Shown: piece after piece, positions 1 through 12,737 of the stretch
Position numbering within the stretch: the first letter of the stretch is position 1
How the letters are laid out: each line of letters starts with the position of its first letter
Origin: Balamuthia mandrillaris
Taxonomy: Eukaryota; Discosea; Longamoebia; Balamuthiidae
NCBI GenBank assembly: GCA_031835245.1
Contig: JAVKOQ010000448.1
Location: 1 to 32,500, forward strand
Reading direction: 5' to 3'
Length of the DNA stretch: 32,500 nt
Program-made: the position numbers and the translations under genes
The notes under the pieces: model-generated
Told to the model about the DNA's origin: nothing
The model's database searches: none
Seen by the model: the letters and a program-made list of their open reading frames with translations, nothing else

Positions 1-884
1 ACAGAGCGCAAGGCGGTGTGATGAACAGGAATAGCGCTAAGGTTCCCATTGGAACGCGATAGGGTCGTGGTAGATCCGGTCTCTGTGTTTGTAAGCAATA
101 AAAGTTAACACCAGAAACAAAAACAATACTACACAAGAGCAAGTAAAACAAATAAAGAAAGAAAGAAAGAAAAAGAAGGAATTCAAGGAAGAAAGCAACA
201 GCATGTACGAAAGAAAGAAACTACAATGAAGGAATAGAACCTTGATTCGAAACCACATGAGAGCAGCATATTCCAACAGGACGGAAAGGCCGTACATGGT
301 TGTGTCGACCTGGACCAACTCTCGGAACGGCAACAGCAGGCAAACCAACACCCCCACCGTGTTGCAGAGGATGCTCACCCATGGGCTCTTACGTCGGTTA
401 GTCCAGAGAAGGGCGGGCGCACCCAACATTCCTTCCTGTCCTAATGCTGATAATGCCGCTGATGATGTGTATAAGATGCTATTGAGAGAAGTGAAGAGAG
501 GAGAAGGAAGAAGAAATGATAAAGAATTGAAAAAGTGAAATACATAGTAACAGATGGCAGAAAAAAGAATGGAAGAAAAGAAAACAAAAGGAGAAAAGGC
601 CAAAAAAAAAACGAGAGAACTAACCTGTTGAACATTCCAAGTGAAGCAACAACAGCACCGCATGTCATGAACCATTCCAGCCACTTTCCTCCAATCTTTC
701 CTGCAATAACTGGGTAATAGCCTTCCTCCCAATCATCCCAGTTAGTCAAAACGGCTACGGCAACCATTAGCGGAGCTGCATAGGACACAATGATCAATAG
801 AAGGGCTGCCAAAGTCACGCGAAGCAGAGTTTTGTTGGGCTCTTTCACATCGCCAGATACTGTCGACAGAGAATCGAAACCGCT
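1..884 (-). CDS. Polyamine/amino-acid permease (PUT/LAT-like), C-terminal part, partial at left edge
   Basis: Polytopic membrane permease of the APC superfamily, closest by eye to the PUT/RMV1 polyamine transporters of plants and protists; these carry polyamines or amino acids with protons across membranes. Minus-strand exons I can place are 884-625, 478-241 and 82-1, with introns 624-479 and 240-83. Splice phases close (AAC AG|C; AAG|AGA). Seen in order: SGFDSLSTVSGDVKEPNKT, a loop typical of the family; a hydrophobic helix; the DWEEGYYPVIAGKIGGKWLE region; ALSALGQEGMLGAP after the second splice; LLEYAALMWFRIK; then RPDLPRPYRVP, matching the HPEASRPYKIP motif of PUTs. The gene continues past base 1. 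The first ~200 residues expected of the family are missing: upstream of 884 the frame stays open through a Lys/Ser-rich stretch but runs antisense into exon 1 of the nucleoside transporter. It may be a 5'-truncated pseudogene or a misjoined locus. The family call is firm; whether it is functional is not known. Confidence 0.8.
154..174. repeat. (GAAA)n microsatellite in permease intron
   Basis: Short run of GAAA units on the plus strand inside the intron at 83-240 of the minus-strand permease. The sense strand therefore carries TTTC, a pyrimidine tract. Confidence 0.8.
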
Positions 885-976
885 TTTGCCCGAGGCCTTC
901 TTCTTTTTTTCCCAAGCTCCGTCACTCTTTTTTTTTTTCTTTTGGGCAAGTCGGCTGCTGCTACTCGCGGAATACC

Positions 977-3336
<2,360 letters not shown>

Positions 3337-3852
3337 CCTTTCAACAAAAGAAAATAAAAAAGCAAAAAAGAACAAAGCAAAACCTATTACATCGAAAGCG
3401 AGGGTAAACGAGAGAGAGAGAGTGAGAGAGAGAGAGAGGGCAGCCACGTCACAGGGGAGTCGCTGACGTGTCGAGGTGCAAAAAAAACAGAAACCAAAAA
3501 AGGGGCATTTCGGTGGTTTGTCGCGTAAACAAAAAAGCCAAACAGAGAGAGAGGGGAAGGGAAGGGAAGGGCTGCCCTTGTTGGTAAAAACAGAGCAAAA
3601 TATAAAAAAAGGGGGGAGAGAGCGCACGCACGCACTACTACTACTTCTCAGTCACCTGTGTGTGAGTGGTGTTGGCTGAAAGCACTTGTCACTCTTTTCT
3701 CACTAGTTAGCACTGCTTTTCTTTTCTTTTCTTTTTCTTTTTCTTTAGCAACAAAAAAAAAACTTGAGCAGGCAGCGAGCACCGAATTTTGTGATACGAA
3801 AACAACAAAAAAGAAGCAAGAGCACACCAGCAAGAAGCCAAAAAAGCAAAAA
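3337..3852 (+). promoter_or_regulatory. Intergenic ENT 3' end / Sec24 promoter and 5' leader
   Basis: There is no gene in this 516 bp. It holds A-rich sequence, a GA-rich run (about 3411-3440), an inverted pair of ACGT-core sites (3444-3451 and 3464-3470), a purine-rich stretch, and a T/C-rich then A-rich leader before the Sec24 ATG. An in-frame open stretch extends upstream of the ATG from 3658, but its composition is leader-like and it lacks family similarity, so I start Sec24 at 3853. Confidence 0.6.
3444..3470. promoter_or_regulatory. Inverted pair of TGACGTG (UPRE-like) sites upstream of Sec24
   Basis: CCACGTCA at 3444-3451 is TGACGTGG on the minus strand. TGACGTG at 3464-3470 lies on the plus strand, with 12 bp between. 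TGACGTG[GA] is the animal UPRE core recognised by ATF6/XBP1-type bZIP proteins, and COPII coat genes are classic unfolded-protein-response targets. The match is direct; use as a bZIP site in this organism is inference. Confidence 0.4.
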
Positions 3853-6800
3853 ATGTATCCCTTTAACACTCAACAACATATGCAAGGCCAGCAACAGCAA
3901 CAGCAGCAAGGGTTGGCCTATGGAGGTGTTGTGCTGCCTCCTCAGATTGGGGCCACCCCAACCACCCCCTCGACTTTCTTCAACCCTGCGGCCCCCTCCC
4001 AAGCCAGTAGGATGGGGCCTCCTCCGCTGAGCAATGGCCTCTCTGCAACAACGACGACGAGTGGCTACCAACAACATCAACCACCAGCAGGCCCACCAAC
4101 AACAGGCTCTCATGGTGGTGGCTTCACTCCTGCCCAGCCTGCAACTGCTTCTCTATTCTCTCCGGCTGCGGCTGTTTCTTCTCACCAACAGCAATACTCT
4201 TCAACGATGGGACCACCAACCTCCTCTCAACCTCCTCAGTTCCAACAGCAACAACAGTATTCGTCACCACCGCCGCAACAGCAACAGTACTCACCGCAGC
4301 AGTATCAGCAGCAACCACAGCCACAACAGCATTATCCTCCGCAGCCATCCCAAACGTTTTCGCCAGCTGGTCCTCCTCCGTTTATGGGCCAACAGCCCCC
4401 ACAACAACAAACGCAGCAGCAAATGTTTAGCCCACCGACTTCTCAGCACAACTTTCAACAAGGGCCTCCCACTTTCACACCAGCCTCTCAGCCGCAATGG
4501 ATGGGAGGCAGTAGCTCGGCCGCCTCCTCCCCCTACGGTTACCCGCAACAGGCTTCTTCCTACGCTGGAGGCCCGCTAGCCCAACAATTCTCCAACCTTG
4601 GTATCTCTGGTAGAGGCGGTCCTTCTGGTGCTGGTGGGCCACCTGGAAGCTCTGGCGCTATCGACCCTTCACAGATCCCCAGCCCTGTCAGCGCTCCCGG
4701 CGTGCTCACTCACTTTCGAACAAACACCAACAGGGTGCCCCCTCCGCCCACCTCCCGTTACTTTGTGCTGGATGAGGGCAACTGCAGCCCTCGCTTTATG
4801 CGCATGTCCCTCTACAACGTGCCTTGCAGCGCCGACCTGCTCAACACCTCCTGTCTGCCGCTTGGTGCTGTGGTGCAACCCCTGGCTGAGCCTGGCCCTG
4901 GAGAAGATCCCATCCCCATCGTTGACTTTGGTAGCTCCGGTCCTATTCGCTGCAATCGTTGCAAAGGCTACATCAATCCTTTCGTCAAATTCGTGGACGG
5001 TGGTCGCCAGTATGTGTGCTCGCTGTGCGGTTTTGTCAACGAAGGTATATGATCCCTCGTTCTTCTCTTCTCATTATTTTATCTTCTCTCTTACACCCTT
5101 GTTTGCATCGGTTGTAGTGCCACACGAATACTTTTGCCCATTGGAAGGTACTGGCAGGCGTTCTGACGTGTTGAGCCGCCCAGAGTTGTCGAAAGGAAGC
5201 GTGGAATTTGTGGCCACCAAAGAATACATGTGGAAAGAGCCTCATGCTCCTGTCTATCTTTTTGTTGTAGACGTGAGCAGCATTTCAATCAACGCTCACC
5301 TCCTGGACTGCTTTGTGAGGGCCATTAAGCACATTCTTCAAAGCCTACCCGAAGACTCGGAAGCCAAAGTTGGGTTCATTACCTTTGACACAACTGTGCA
5401 TTTCTACAATCTGAAGGTACTTGTGCTTATTCTCTTGTTGTTCGCTATTATCGCTCACCTGAATGTCTTGCTTTATCCACAGTCTGTGCTTGAGCAACCC
5501 AAAATGTTGGTTGTACCTGATGTGACGGACATGTTTGTGCCGTTGGTGGAAGGCCTTTTGGTCAAGTACAACGAATCGAAGGACATCATTGACACTTTCT
5601 TAGCACGCTTGCCATCAATGTTTTCCAACACCACCATCAACGAATCTGTCTTTGGTTCTGCTCTGGAGGCCGCATCTATGGCTTTGGTGCGCTCTTCTCT
5701 CCATCTCTACCGCGCTGGTATCATTGCACTGATACTCAAATATGATACAGGAAGAGACAGGCGGCAAGGTTCTTATTTTCCAATGCTCGCTTCCGGTTGC
5801 AGGAAACGGCCGTCTAAAGAAACGAGATGATCCCAAGTTGATTGGCACAGACAAAGAAAGTGCTCTTTACAAGCCCCAAGGCTCCTATTACACTGAACTG
5901 GGAGTCAAATGCGCTGAGAAGCAGGTTTCCGTGGATACTTTTCTCTTTTCTGCCTCTTTTGTGGACACCGCCACCATAGGTTTGGCTTTTCTACTTGTTC
6001 TTTTTTATCCATGTTCTTGCTTGTACCTTCTTTCAGCCTCCTTGCTCATCATTTCTTTGTCGTAAAGGTGAGGTATCTCGTGTTACTGGTGGACAAATCT
6101 ATCACTATCCCTCCTTTGCTACTATTCCTGGAGAACAGCACAAGTTTGTTGCAGATCTACGGCATAATATCTTACGTCCTACTGGCTTCGAAGCTGTTAT
6201 GCGTATCCGTTGCAGTGCAGGTAATACCGCACCAACCTTCTCCTCCACTCTATGATTAACATGCTATCTTTCGCTGCCAAGGTCTTTCTGTGCATGGCTA
6301 TCAAGGACACTTCCATATGCGCAACTCTACCGATTTGGAACTTGCTGCTATTGATTGCGATAAAAGCATTGCTGCCTCCTTACGACATGACGAGTCTCTG
6401 GACGAAAAGTCAATGGCCGTTTTGCAATGTGCTCTCTTGTAAGCACTACATTCTCATTTTTGAAGTCATGCGTCCTGGTTTTAATGATTTCCATCGACAT
6501 AGGTACACGACCAGCAAGGGAGAACGCCGCATTCGAGTCCACAATATCTCATTAGGATGTACCTCTGTCATCAACAACGTGTTCAGAGGGGCTGACCTCT
6601 ACGCCATTGCCAATATTAACGCTAGAAAAGGTGCGGATTGCCTTTTTACTCTTAAACTTAGTTTCCAAAAACTCAAACGCAACGGTATATACAGCATTGA
6701 GGCACGTGTTCCATGCAAGCTTGGCTGAAGCACGCAATAATCTCGTAAAGAGCACAGTTGACCCTCTGGCGGCCTACCGCAAGCACTGCGCAAGCGCAAC

Positions 6801-7684
6801 ATCAGGCGCCAGCCAGCTCATTCTGCCTGAGTCTCTTAAGTTACTTCCCATCTACACGCTATCTCTTCTCAAGAGTGGCTTGCTGCGAATAGGGCAGGAT
6901 GCCAACCCAGATCTTAGAGTCGAAGCTCTCCAGGCCTTTAACATCATGTCTCTCGTCTCTGCTTCCACTATTGTCTATCCTCATCTCTTCGAATTGACTC
7001 AACTCTCCGAAGAAGTAATAACTTCTCTCTCGTTTCACCTTGACGACTGCTACGTTCTAACGCACTTGACTTCCTATACAGTATGATAACAGGGACGAGG
7101 GTGAGCAATGTCCGCTGCCGCCCGCTCTCCGTCTTTCAAGAGAATCTCTAAGAGACGATGGAATTTACTTGATGGATAATGGGCAAGAGATGTTCCTCTG
7201 GATCGGGGGCTCTGCTCCTTCCTCAGCCTTATCTGCTCTGTTTGGCGTTGAATCTTTGATGGACGTTGATAGCAGCAAAGTACGCATCTCTCCTCCTCTT
7301 CCTCCTGCCTCCTGCTAACATATTTGTGATAAAGTTGCAATTGACAGAAAGGGACAACCCGCTGTCCGCGAGGGTATGCGGCGTGGTGCGCACCCTGCGC
7401 AACCAGACTGGCCAAGGGCAAGCCGTCCACGTCATCCAAAGAGGCAGCCCCCTTGAAGCTCGCTTCGTCTCTTATTTTGTGGAGGACAAGACCGCCACTC
7501 AGATGTCCTATGCTGACTTTCTCTGTCATTTGCACCGCCACATTCAAAACAAGCTTTCTGGGTATCTCCTCTCTCTCTGTAACATTTGTGGTTTCTGTGC
7601 TGGCTCACACTAAACAATTTTTTTTAATTCAAAAGTGACGACACAACACAGAAAGCGATGAAAGCTATGTTGGAGTATTCTTAA
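3853..7684 (+). CDS. SEC24: Sec24, COPII coat cargo-binding subunit, 11 exons
   Basis: Cargo adaptor of the inner COPII coat. It pairs with Sec23 on ER exit sites and selects cargo by sorting signals. Exons: 3853-5044, 5118-5416, 5483-5686, 5751-5979, 6068-6220, 6282-6438, 6503-6630, 6695-7014, 7082-7279, 7335-7561, 7636-7684. They give 3156 nt, so 1051 aa, and every phase closes. Residues 1-~330 are a low-complexity Gln/Pro/Gly/Ser tail typical of Sec24. The zinc finger follows, with Cys367, Cys370, Cys389 and Cys392 (Cx2C-x18-Cx2C). Next come the trunk (APVYLFVVDVS, near residue 440; GFITFDTTVHFYNLK), the beta-sandwich (VSRVTGGQIYHYPSF; GFEAVMRIRCS), LYTTSKGERRIRVH, the helical domain, and the gelsolin fold (GIYLMDNGQEMFLWIG; MSYADFLCHLHRHIQNKL). 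Four introns are 54-67 nt. Sec24 rather than Sec23 is shown by the Q/P tail and the LLVKYNESKDIIDTFLARLP segment. Confidence 0.97.
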
Positions 7685-7834
7685 GTGGGGGCACCTTGCA
7701 GAGGCAACGAAGAGCGGTGACTGCTTGAATAAGGATCATCCTTAAGAAACAAGACTATTCTTTTAAAATATTCACTTCCGAGAGAGAAACAAAAAAACCA
7801 GGCTTTTTAAAATAGAACAGGACAGGGTGATGAT

Positions 7835-8821
7835 TTAATGGGCTGCCTTTTGGGTGGCGGGCTTGGTAGCATAAGCACCCTCGGGGTTGTTGGCAGTCTG
7901 CATCTCAGTGAAGGCACGGGATAGCTCGGTGAAAAGGGCGTGGGCCTTGTTGTTGTCGGGGAAGTTGTAGGTAGGAAGGTTCTGGCCGACATCGACCTTA
8001 CTGCCATCGAAAGCAGCCTCAAAGAGCCTGAGGAAAAGCTTATCGGTCTCCTCGTCACGAGGGATGTACTCTAGCGCGCGAGAAATGCCACGCTGAGACA
8101 GAGGAGGGAGCTCCACCTTGTTGAGCTGCTGCCTGCCCAATTGAAGGAAGTCCTCCGCGGTGCGGTCCTTTCTGCCATAGATCTGCTTGTAGTGGTGGTA
8201 GAGCAGCACGCCGAGGTCCTGCGCCTCCCTCATCATCTCTTCTGCCTTGGCAAACTCAGTGGGGTCCCTGTTGGCCAACTTCTCCTCATCGAGGCTGTCC
8301 TCCTTGGCGGCTACCGCCCGCACCTTTTCCAGGAGGGCAGGCGACGCTCCCTCCGCTTCCAAGTCCTTGATCTGCTGCTTGGTGATGGAAGCTTTTCGGC
8401 CTCCCTCCGCGCCAAACTGTTTGGTCTTGAGTTTGAGGAGGTAGCTCAACGCCTTGCCTGCCAGAGGATTGGGCAGGAAAGCGGAGTTGGCCTCAAGGTC
8501 TTTGGCAAAGTCGGGGTGCTTGCGTAGGTACTCCACCAGGAGGCCAAGGTTTTGTCTCTCCTCCACGTCGGCTTGTCTGACGGCTGCATTTAGGCCACTC
8601 ACGGTTTGGCTCCATGCCTTGTTCGTTACAAATGGATGGTCTTTGGAGTCTGTTTTTGTTTGTAAAATGGGAAAAAAAAATAGTGTCAAGAGGAGAAAAT
8701 ACAATTTCGTTGTCAAAACAGCCGAAGCATACGAACCAAAAGGTTCATCACAAGTGGCCTCGATCTTGGGGGTTTTGAGTGCTTCCTAATATTGGATTAC
8801 TTTCAGTTAGTGGAAGAACAG

Positions 8822-8868
<47 letters not shown>

Positions 8869-9363
8869 GAACGAAACAAATAAAATAAGTTGACTTCGTC
8901 ACTCGAAACTTCTTCCATCATATCATAAACAAAAAAATCTGCCACGAAGAGAGAGCGAGAGAGAGGAGAGACGCACAGTGCGAGCTAAAAATTCGTGTTT
9001 GGTTTTGGTGAGGGGAGAGTCCTCGATCAGCTTTTGCGCTTTCTCAAAAGCTCTAGCTTCCTCGGGGGAGAGCAACTTTTGAGCCTCAGCCAGAATGGGA
9101 GCGCTGACTTTACGGAACTCCTCCCTCTCAGCGGCATAGCGTTGCCTGGCGTCGTCGAGGAGTTCTTTGGGCACCTCCTTGAGGTCCGCGTCGGAGACGG
9201 GCTTGGCCTTGGAGTAGTGCTGAAGGAGATCGACGGGATCGACCTGGGCCGAGGTGGTGGTGGGGGCGGCGGTCGAGTAGAAGGAGTGGCGAGCGCCCCA
9301 CAAGGTGCGTGCGCGTACTCCTGTGAGCGCAACCCTGTTACCCTGAGACCTGAGAGCCTGCAT
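7835..9363 (-). CDS. Unrecognised protein, probably imported into mitochondria, 3 exons, 411 aa
   Basis: I do not recognise a family. Exons on the minus strand: 9363-8977, 8785-8752 (34 nt) and 8649-7835; 1236 nt in total, with phases 0 then 1 closing. The short middle exon encodes EALKTPKIEAT plus a split codon; including it keeps the frame. The first ~30 residues (MQALRSQGNRVALTGVRART) are rich in Arg, Ser and Ala with no acidic residues and end near FYST, a good mitochondrial presequence. The rest is soluble, charged and predicted mostly helical by composition, with repeated Leu/Glu/Lys/Ala segments (KELLDDARQRYAAEREEFRK; SPEEARAFEKAQKLIEDSP; ITKQQIKDLEAEGASPALLE). There is no membrane helix and no Cys pair. 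The C-terminus is AFTEMQTANNPEGAYATKP-like, then QKAAH. The gene converges with Sec24 (150 bp between stops). It could be a lineage-specific respiratory-complex, ATP synthase or mitoribosome subunit, but that is speculation. The coding call is secure. Confidence 0.85.
8823..8865. repeat. (GA)n microsatellite in intron 1 of the mitochondrial-protein gene
   Basis: About 21 GA units on the plus strand, so CT on the sense strand of the minus-strand gene, inside the intron at 8786-8976. Confidence 0.9.
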
Positions 9364-9600
9364 TGATGCTTTCTTCTCTCCCTCTTTTTTTTTCCCCTTT
9401 TTCTTTTGCGGTGCGGCACCACTCTGCTAATTTTTTTACTCCCCTTTTTTATCACGCATCATCATCCTCATACTTAATGAGTCGACACAAGTAAAATCAT
9501 GACGACATGAAAATAACAAAAGCGGGCAACTTCGCTTTGGCAGCAAACAAAAAAAAACAACAGGCATACATAGGGAGGGATGCTGTGTGTTTTTTTTGTG

Positions 9601-10201
9601 TTATCCGGGACCAACCTGACCAGGAGAAAAGACACAGGGGAAGCAGAGGTTAGTGAGGAAAGGGGGGAGTCAGGAGAAAATGGAAAAGCGAGGGTGCGGG
9701 CAAAGGTCACCTTTGGAATGTCAAAGTGGTTGGGAAGGGCTTCAAGGTGCTTGTTAAACTCTTCTACTCTCTGTCGGTGTGACTTGGTGGCCAGTTTCTT
9801 CACCACTTGTTTCTCCTGAAACAGAAAAAGTGTGAATGGTTCAAGTAACATCAAACCCAGAGAGGAAAGGAGTAACGTACCCTTTTCTTCTGTGCCTCTT
9901 CAAACTTTCTCTCGGCCTCGGTTTTGGCCTCTTCGAACTTTGGCACGATTATGTCTTGTCCCTCCTGCGACTCTTCCTGTTCTTCCTGCTCATGACTGAC
10001 TTGCGGCTTGGCTTCCTCCTTTCTTTCCCTTCGTTTTCTCTTTTTGCTCCTGCTGCAGTTCGAAAAACAAAAGTGAAGAAGTGGTGGGTATCATTTTCAG
10101 CCAAGAGGCGTACGCATGCTACGATACCTCGCGCTTTCCTCGTTGTCTCCCTTCAACTTCAGCCGCGTGGGCCGCACATAGAGGTACGCGTCGTCCGACA
10201 T
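9601..10201 (-). CDS. FAM32A: FAM32A-family nuclear protein, 4 exons
   Basis: Small basic nuclear protein; in yeast and human the FAM32A family is associated with the catalytic-stage spliceosome (3' splice-site/exon ligation factor). Exons on the minus strand: 10201-10128, 10052-9881, 9815-9711 and 9615-9601 (15 nt); 366 nt, so 121 aa, against 112 in human. Phases are 2, 0, 0. Family marks: N-terminal MSDDAYLYVRPTRLKLKG (the [KR]LKLKG motif), a Lys/Arg-rich then Glu/Gln-rich middle, EAERKFEEAQKKR, and the conserved C-terminus ATKSHRQRVEEFNKHLEALP followed by NHFDIPKVGPG. The last four residues and stop are on a 15-nt exon, found because the family always ends just after DIPKV. It lies in tandem 237 bp upstream of the mitochondrial-protein gene and diverges from the START gene. 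I see no regulatory signal beyond pyrimidine-rich flanks. Confidence 0.92.
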
Positions 10202-10910
10202 CACTCAGCGTCGGCGTGGTGGTGGTGGTGTTACTCTTTCGCTGCTCTTTCTTCTCTTTACATTTTGACCCCTCGTTGGATATCTCAACAACACAACACA
10301 AATCGTTCCCATTTTGTCCTCAGCAAGGTGATGGTTCACGAACCCTCATGAAGAGACAGCACAAACCCTTCTCAAGGGCTGACCAAAAAGTCGGCAAAAA
10401 ATCGGACTTTATGTTTTTGACCCTCCCCTTCCTGTCTCTTCTTTCTTCTTTTTGACAGGAACGACGAAACGACTAAGAAGGGCAGGTGATCTCTTTGCTT
10501 CCCTGTTTGCTGTGTTTTCCTTACTTTCCTGCTACGTTCTTGGTACGTTTTTTTTCTCTGCCTCTCTCGTTCTCTCTTCCTCTCGTCGTTTGTTTGTTTG
10601 TTGGTGGTGTATGAAAGAGCAATTTTTGTGGTTGTTTTTTTTGTTATTGTTATTGTTGGCTGTCACTGGCCTACCACTACTTTTGCCACTCCTACCACAA
10701 TTTTTTCGAGATTTTTACTTCAGCTTTTCTGTCGTTTGTTCTTGTTTTTTCCTCTGCTTTCTTTGTGTGCGTGTGTGTCGCACCAAAATACATCTCTTTA
10801 GCTTGGGTATCTGTTTTTTTAACCTTTTGGGATTTTTTCCACTTTTTCTTCCATTTTTTCTTCTGTTCTTTCTTTGTGCTTTCTCACCCCAAACCAAACT
10901 ACGTTAATCC
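10202..10910. promoter_or_regulatory. Divergent intergenic region between FAM32A and the START gene
   Basis: About 700 bp with no supported gene. The plus strand is strongly T/C-rich from about 10430 to 10910, with long T runs. A good donor (GTACGT at 10543) without an obvious partner before the ATG at 10911 leaves room for a 5'-UTR intron of the START gene. Long open stretches here are Phe/Leu/Ser-rich products of the T/C bias and have no family features. Confidence 0.5.
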
Positions 10911-12467
10911 ATGAAGAAAGCAAAAACAAAGTTGAAACATGCGTTGGGTACTCACCACCATTCTCACAGGGACGACAAGCCAACCAAACCAAAGATCTAC
11001 TCCCGACGAGACATAATGGAGTCCTCCGCTGCTGACGCTTCCAAACTGCCCGCCTATGATCCTTTTGATGTCTCTTGGTGGGACCACAGAGAAATGGGCT
11101 CCCCAGACGACCCTTACAACGCCATCCCCAAGCTCTCCAAGGAGGATGAACTCTACACAAAGTACGTTGACCTCGTGAACGAGGGCTACGGTGTCATGCG
11201 TAAGGTTTGTTGCTCTCCTTTCTTTTAATTCTTTTCTTCTATGTGCCCTCTCTCTCTCTCGCTAACCCTTTCGATTTTCAAAAGGAGTATGAGTCGGAGG
11301 AGGGTTGGGTGTACTGCAAAGAGACCAACGGTGTCAAGGTGTGGTGCAAGGACATTCCGGACGACCCTGTTCGATGCTTCCGTGGCACTGGCATTGTGAA
11401 CGCCACTCCCGAGGTTCTCAGACTGCACTTGGTACAAATGGACCTCCGTCGTCACTGGGACCCCATGGTTTGCTCCCTCTCTCTCTCTCTCTCTTTCTTT
11501 CTTGCCATGTTAACAATGTTCGTTGGGTTATTTTTATTATTCTTTATTTAATAAGTTTTTGGGGGCAAACTTCAGTCTCGAAGTAACACCTAGCATCAGA
11601 GTGACGTACTACAAGTTCAAGGCTCCTTGGCCTGTCACTAACAGAGACTTTGTGGTCATTGCTGGTGAAACACTGGACGTACGCTTTTCCTTCCACTTAA
11701 TCTGTTTGTTTTTGATTTAATGTTCTCCTTACCAAATCATGTTGCCTTCCGCTATTCACAGGACGATGGAGTGTTCGTCTCTGTGGTAAACTCTATCGAG
11801 ACCCCAGATATTCCAGAGCAGGAAGGCTTTGTGAGGGGAGAGCTTCGTTGCAGCGGCTTTGTCATCAAGCCCCTGCCCAACGGCCCAAAGGGGGAACCCA
11901 GAAGCCAATTGACATACCTCGTTCAGCTGAACCCTATGGGCTGGATCCCTGGTTGGGTCAACAATCTTGTCAACCAAGAGCAACCTCTGTGCATTGACAG
12001 CATCAGAAAGGCAGTCTACAAGACACGTACGTTCCTTTCTCTTCTCTTTGCAAGTGCGTTTCGATTGCGGGAGAATAACATAAACGATTAAACAGAGGAC
12101 ATGATCCACGATATGTTGTTCAGTCTCTTCAAGTTGCCTGAGGAAGATTGGAAAGCGGACAAGCTCGAAGCGTTGGTTGGCTCCATCATCCAAAAGTACA
12201 GCGCAGACCCAGAGGTACATAGTATTCCATCATTTATCTCTTTCTTTCGTGTTAACCGTTCCTCTTTTGTAGATGATTTTGGATCCGCTGGCGTACATTG
12301 TCACCGGCAAGCGTAAGCCAGAGGTAAGCGTTCCCGGAAAGATGGAAGCGGATGGCAAGAGAGCGGTACTTACAGCCTTGTGGAAGGGCGCCAAGCCCTA
12401 TGCCCAAAGCTTGGCTAACCCGGAGCTCTACGCCGTTGCCGACGATTATTTCAACAAGCAAGAATGA
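10911..12467 (+). CDS. START-domain lipid-binding protein, 6 exons
   Basis: Protein with one StAR-related lipid transfer (START) domain, a helix-grip fold that binds a single lipid or sterol in a hydrophobic cavity. Exons: 10911-11204, 11285-11467, 11556-11678, 11762-12026, 12096-12214, 12273-12467; 1179 nt, so 392 aa, and phases close. Residues 1-~75 are charged and His/Lys/Pro-rich. The START domain spans about residues 90-310: GWVYCKETNGVKVWCKDIP, FRGTGIVNATPEVLRLHL, RRHWDP (the RxxWD motif), TYYKFKAPWPVTNRDFVV (the PCTP/STARD PWP-xxNRD motif), then LTYLVQLNPMGWIPGWVNNL before the C-terminal helix. A C-terminal tail of ~85 residues is helical and has no membrane segment. It is closest to the PCTP/STARD2-7-10 type by the PWP..NRDF motif; the ligand cannot be inferred. 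The first in-frame ATG is taken as the start; a second in-frame ATG at residue 36 is possible. Confidence 0.92.
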
Positions 12468-12737
12468 ACGCAATAGCGTGTTTGTTGGAGTTTTTTTCTT
12501 CTGCTTTCGTTTCTTTTTAAGAGAAGATGGACGACAACAGGCCCTCCTGGCTGCAGAAAGTGAAAGAGAATTTCACTTTCTGTGGATTGCTTTTTTTTAA
12601 AATGTATAGAGACATCCTCCATTGCATGACACTTGTTGAACCTCTCTCTCTCCCTCTATTTTCTTCTCTTTAATATTTAGATGCTTATTTTTTCGAAGAA
12701 GAAACAGAATATGTCCCAACACACGCCGAAAGCGCGT

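Noticed and set aside
3658-3852. In-frame extension upstream of the Sec24 ATG
   Set aside because: Leader-like composition (T/C then A runs); the family N-terminus starts well with MYPFNTQQ at 3853.
10452-10907. A Phe/Leu/Ser-rich open frame that looks like a membrane protein
   Set aside because: It follows the T/C bias of the intergenic region, has no family motif and lies in the START leader.
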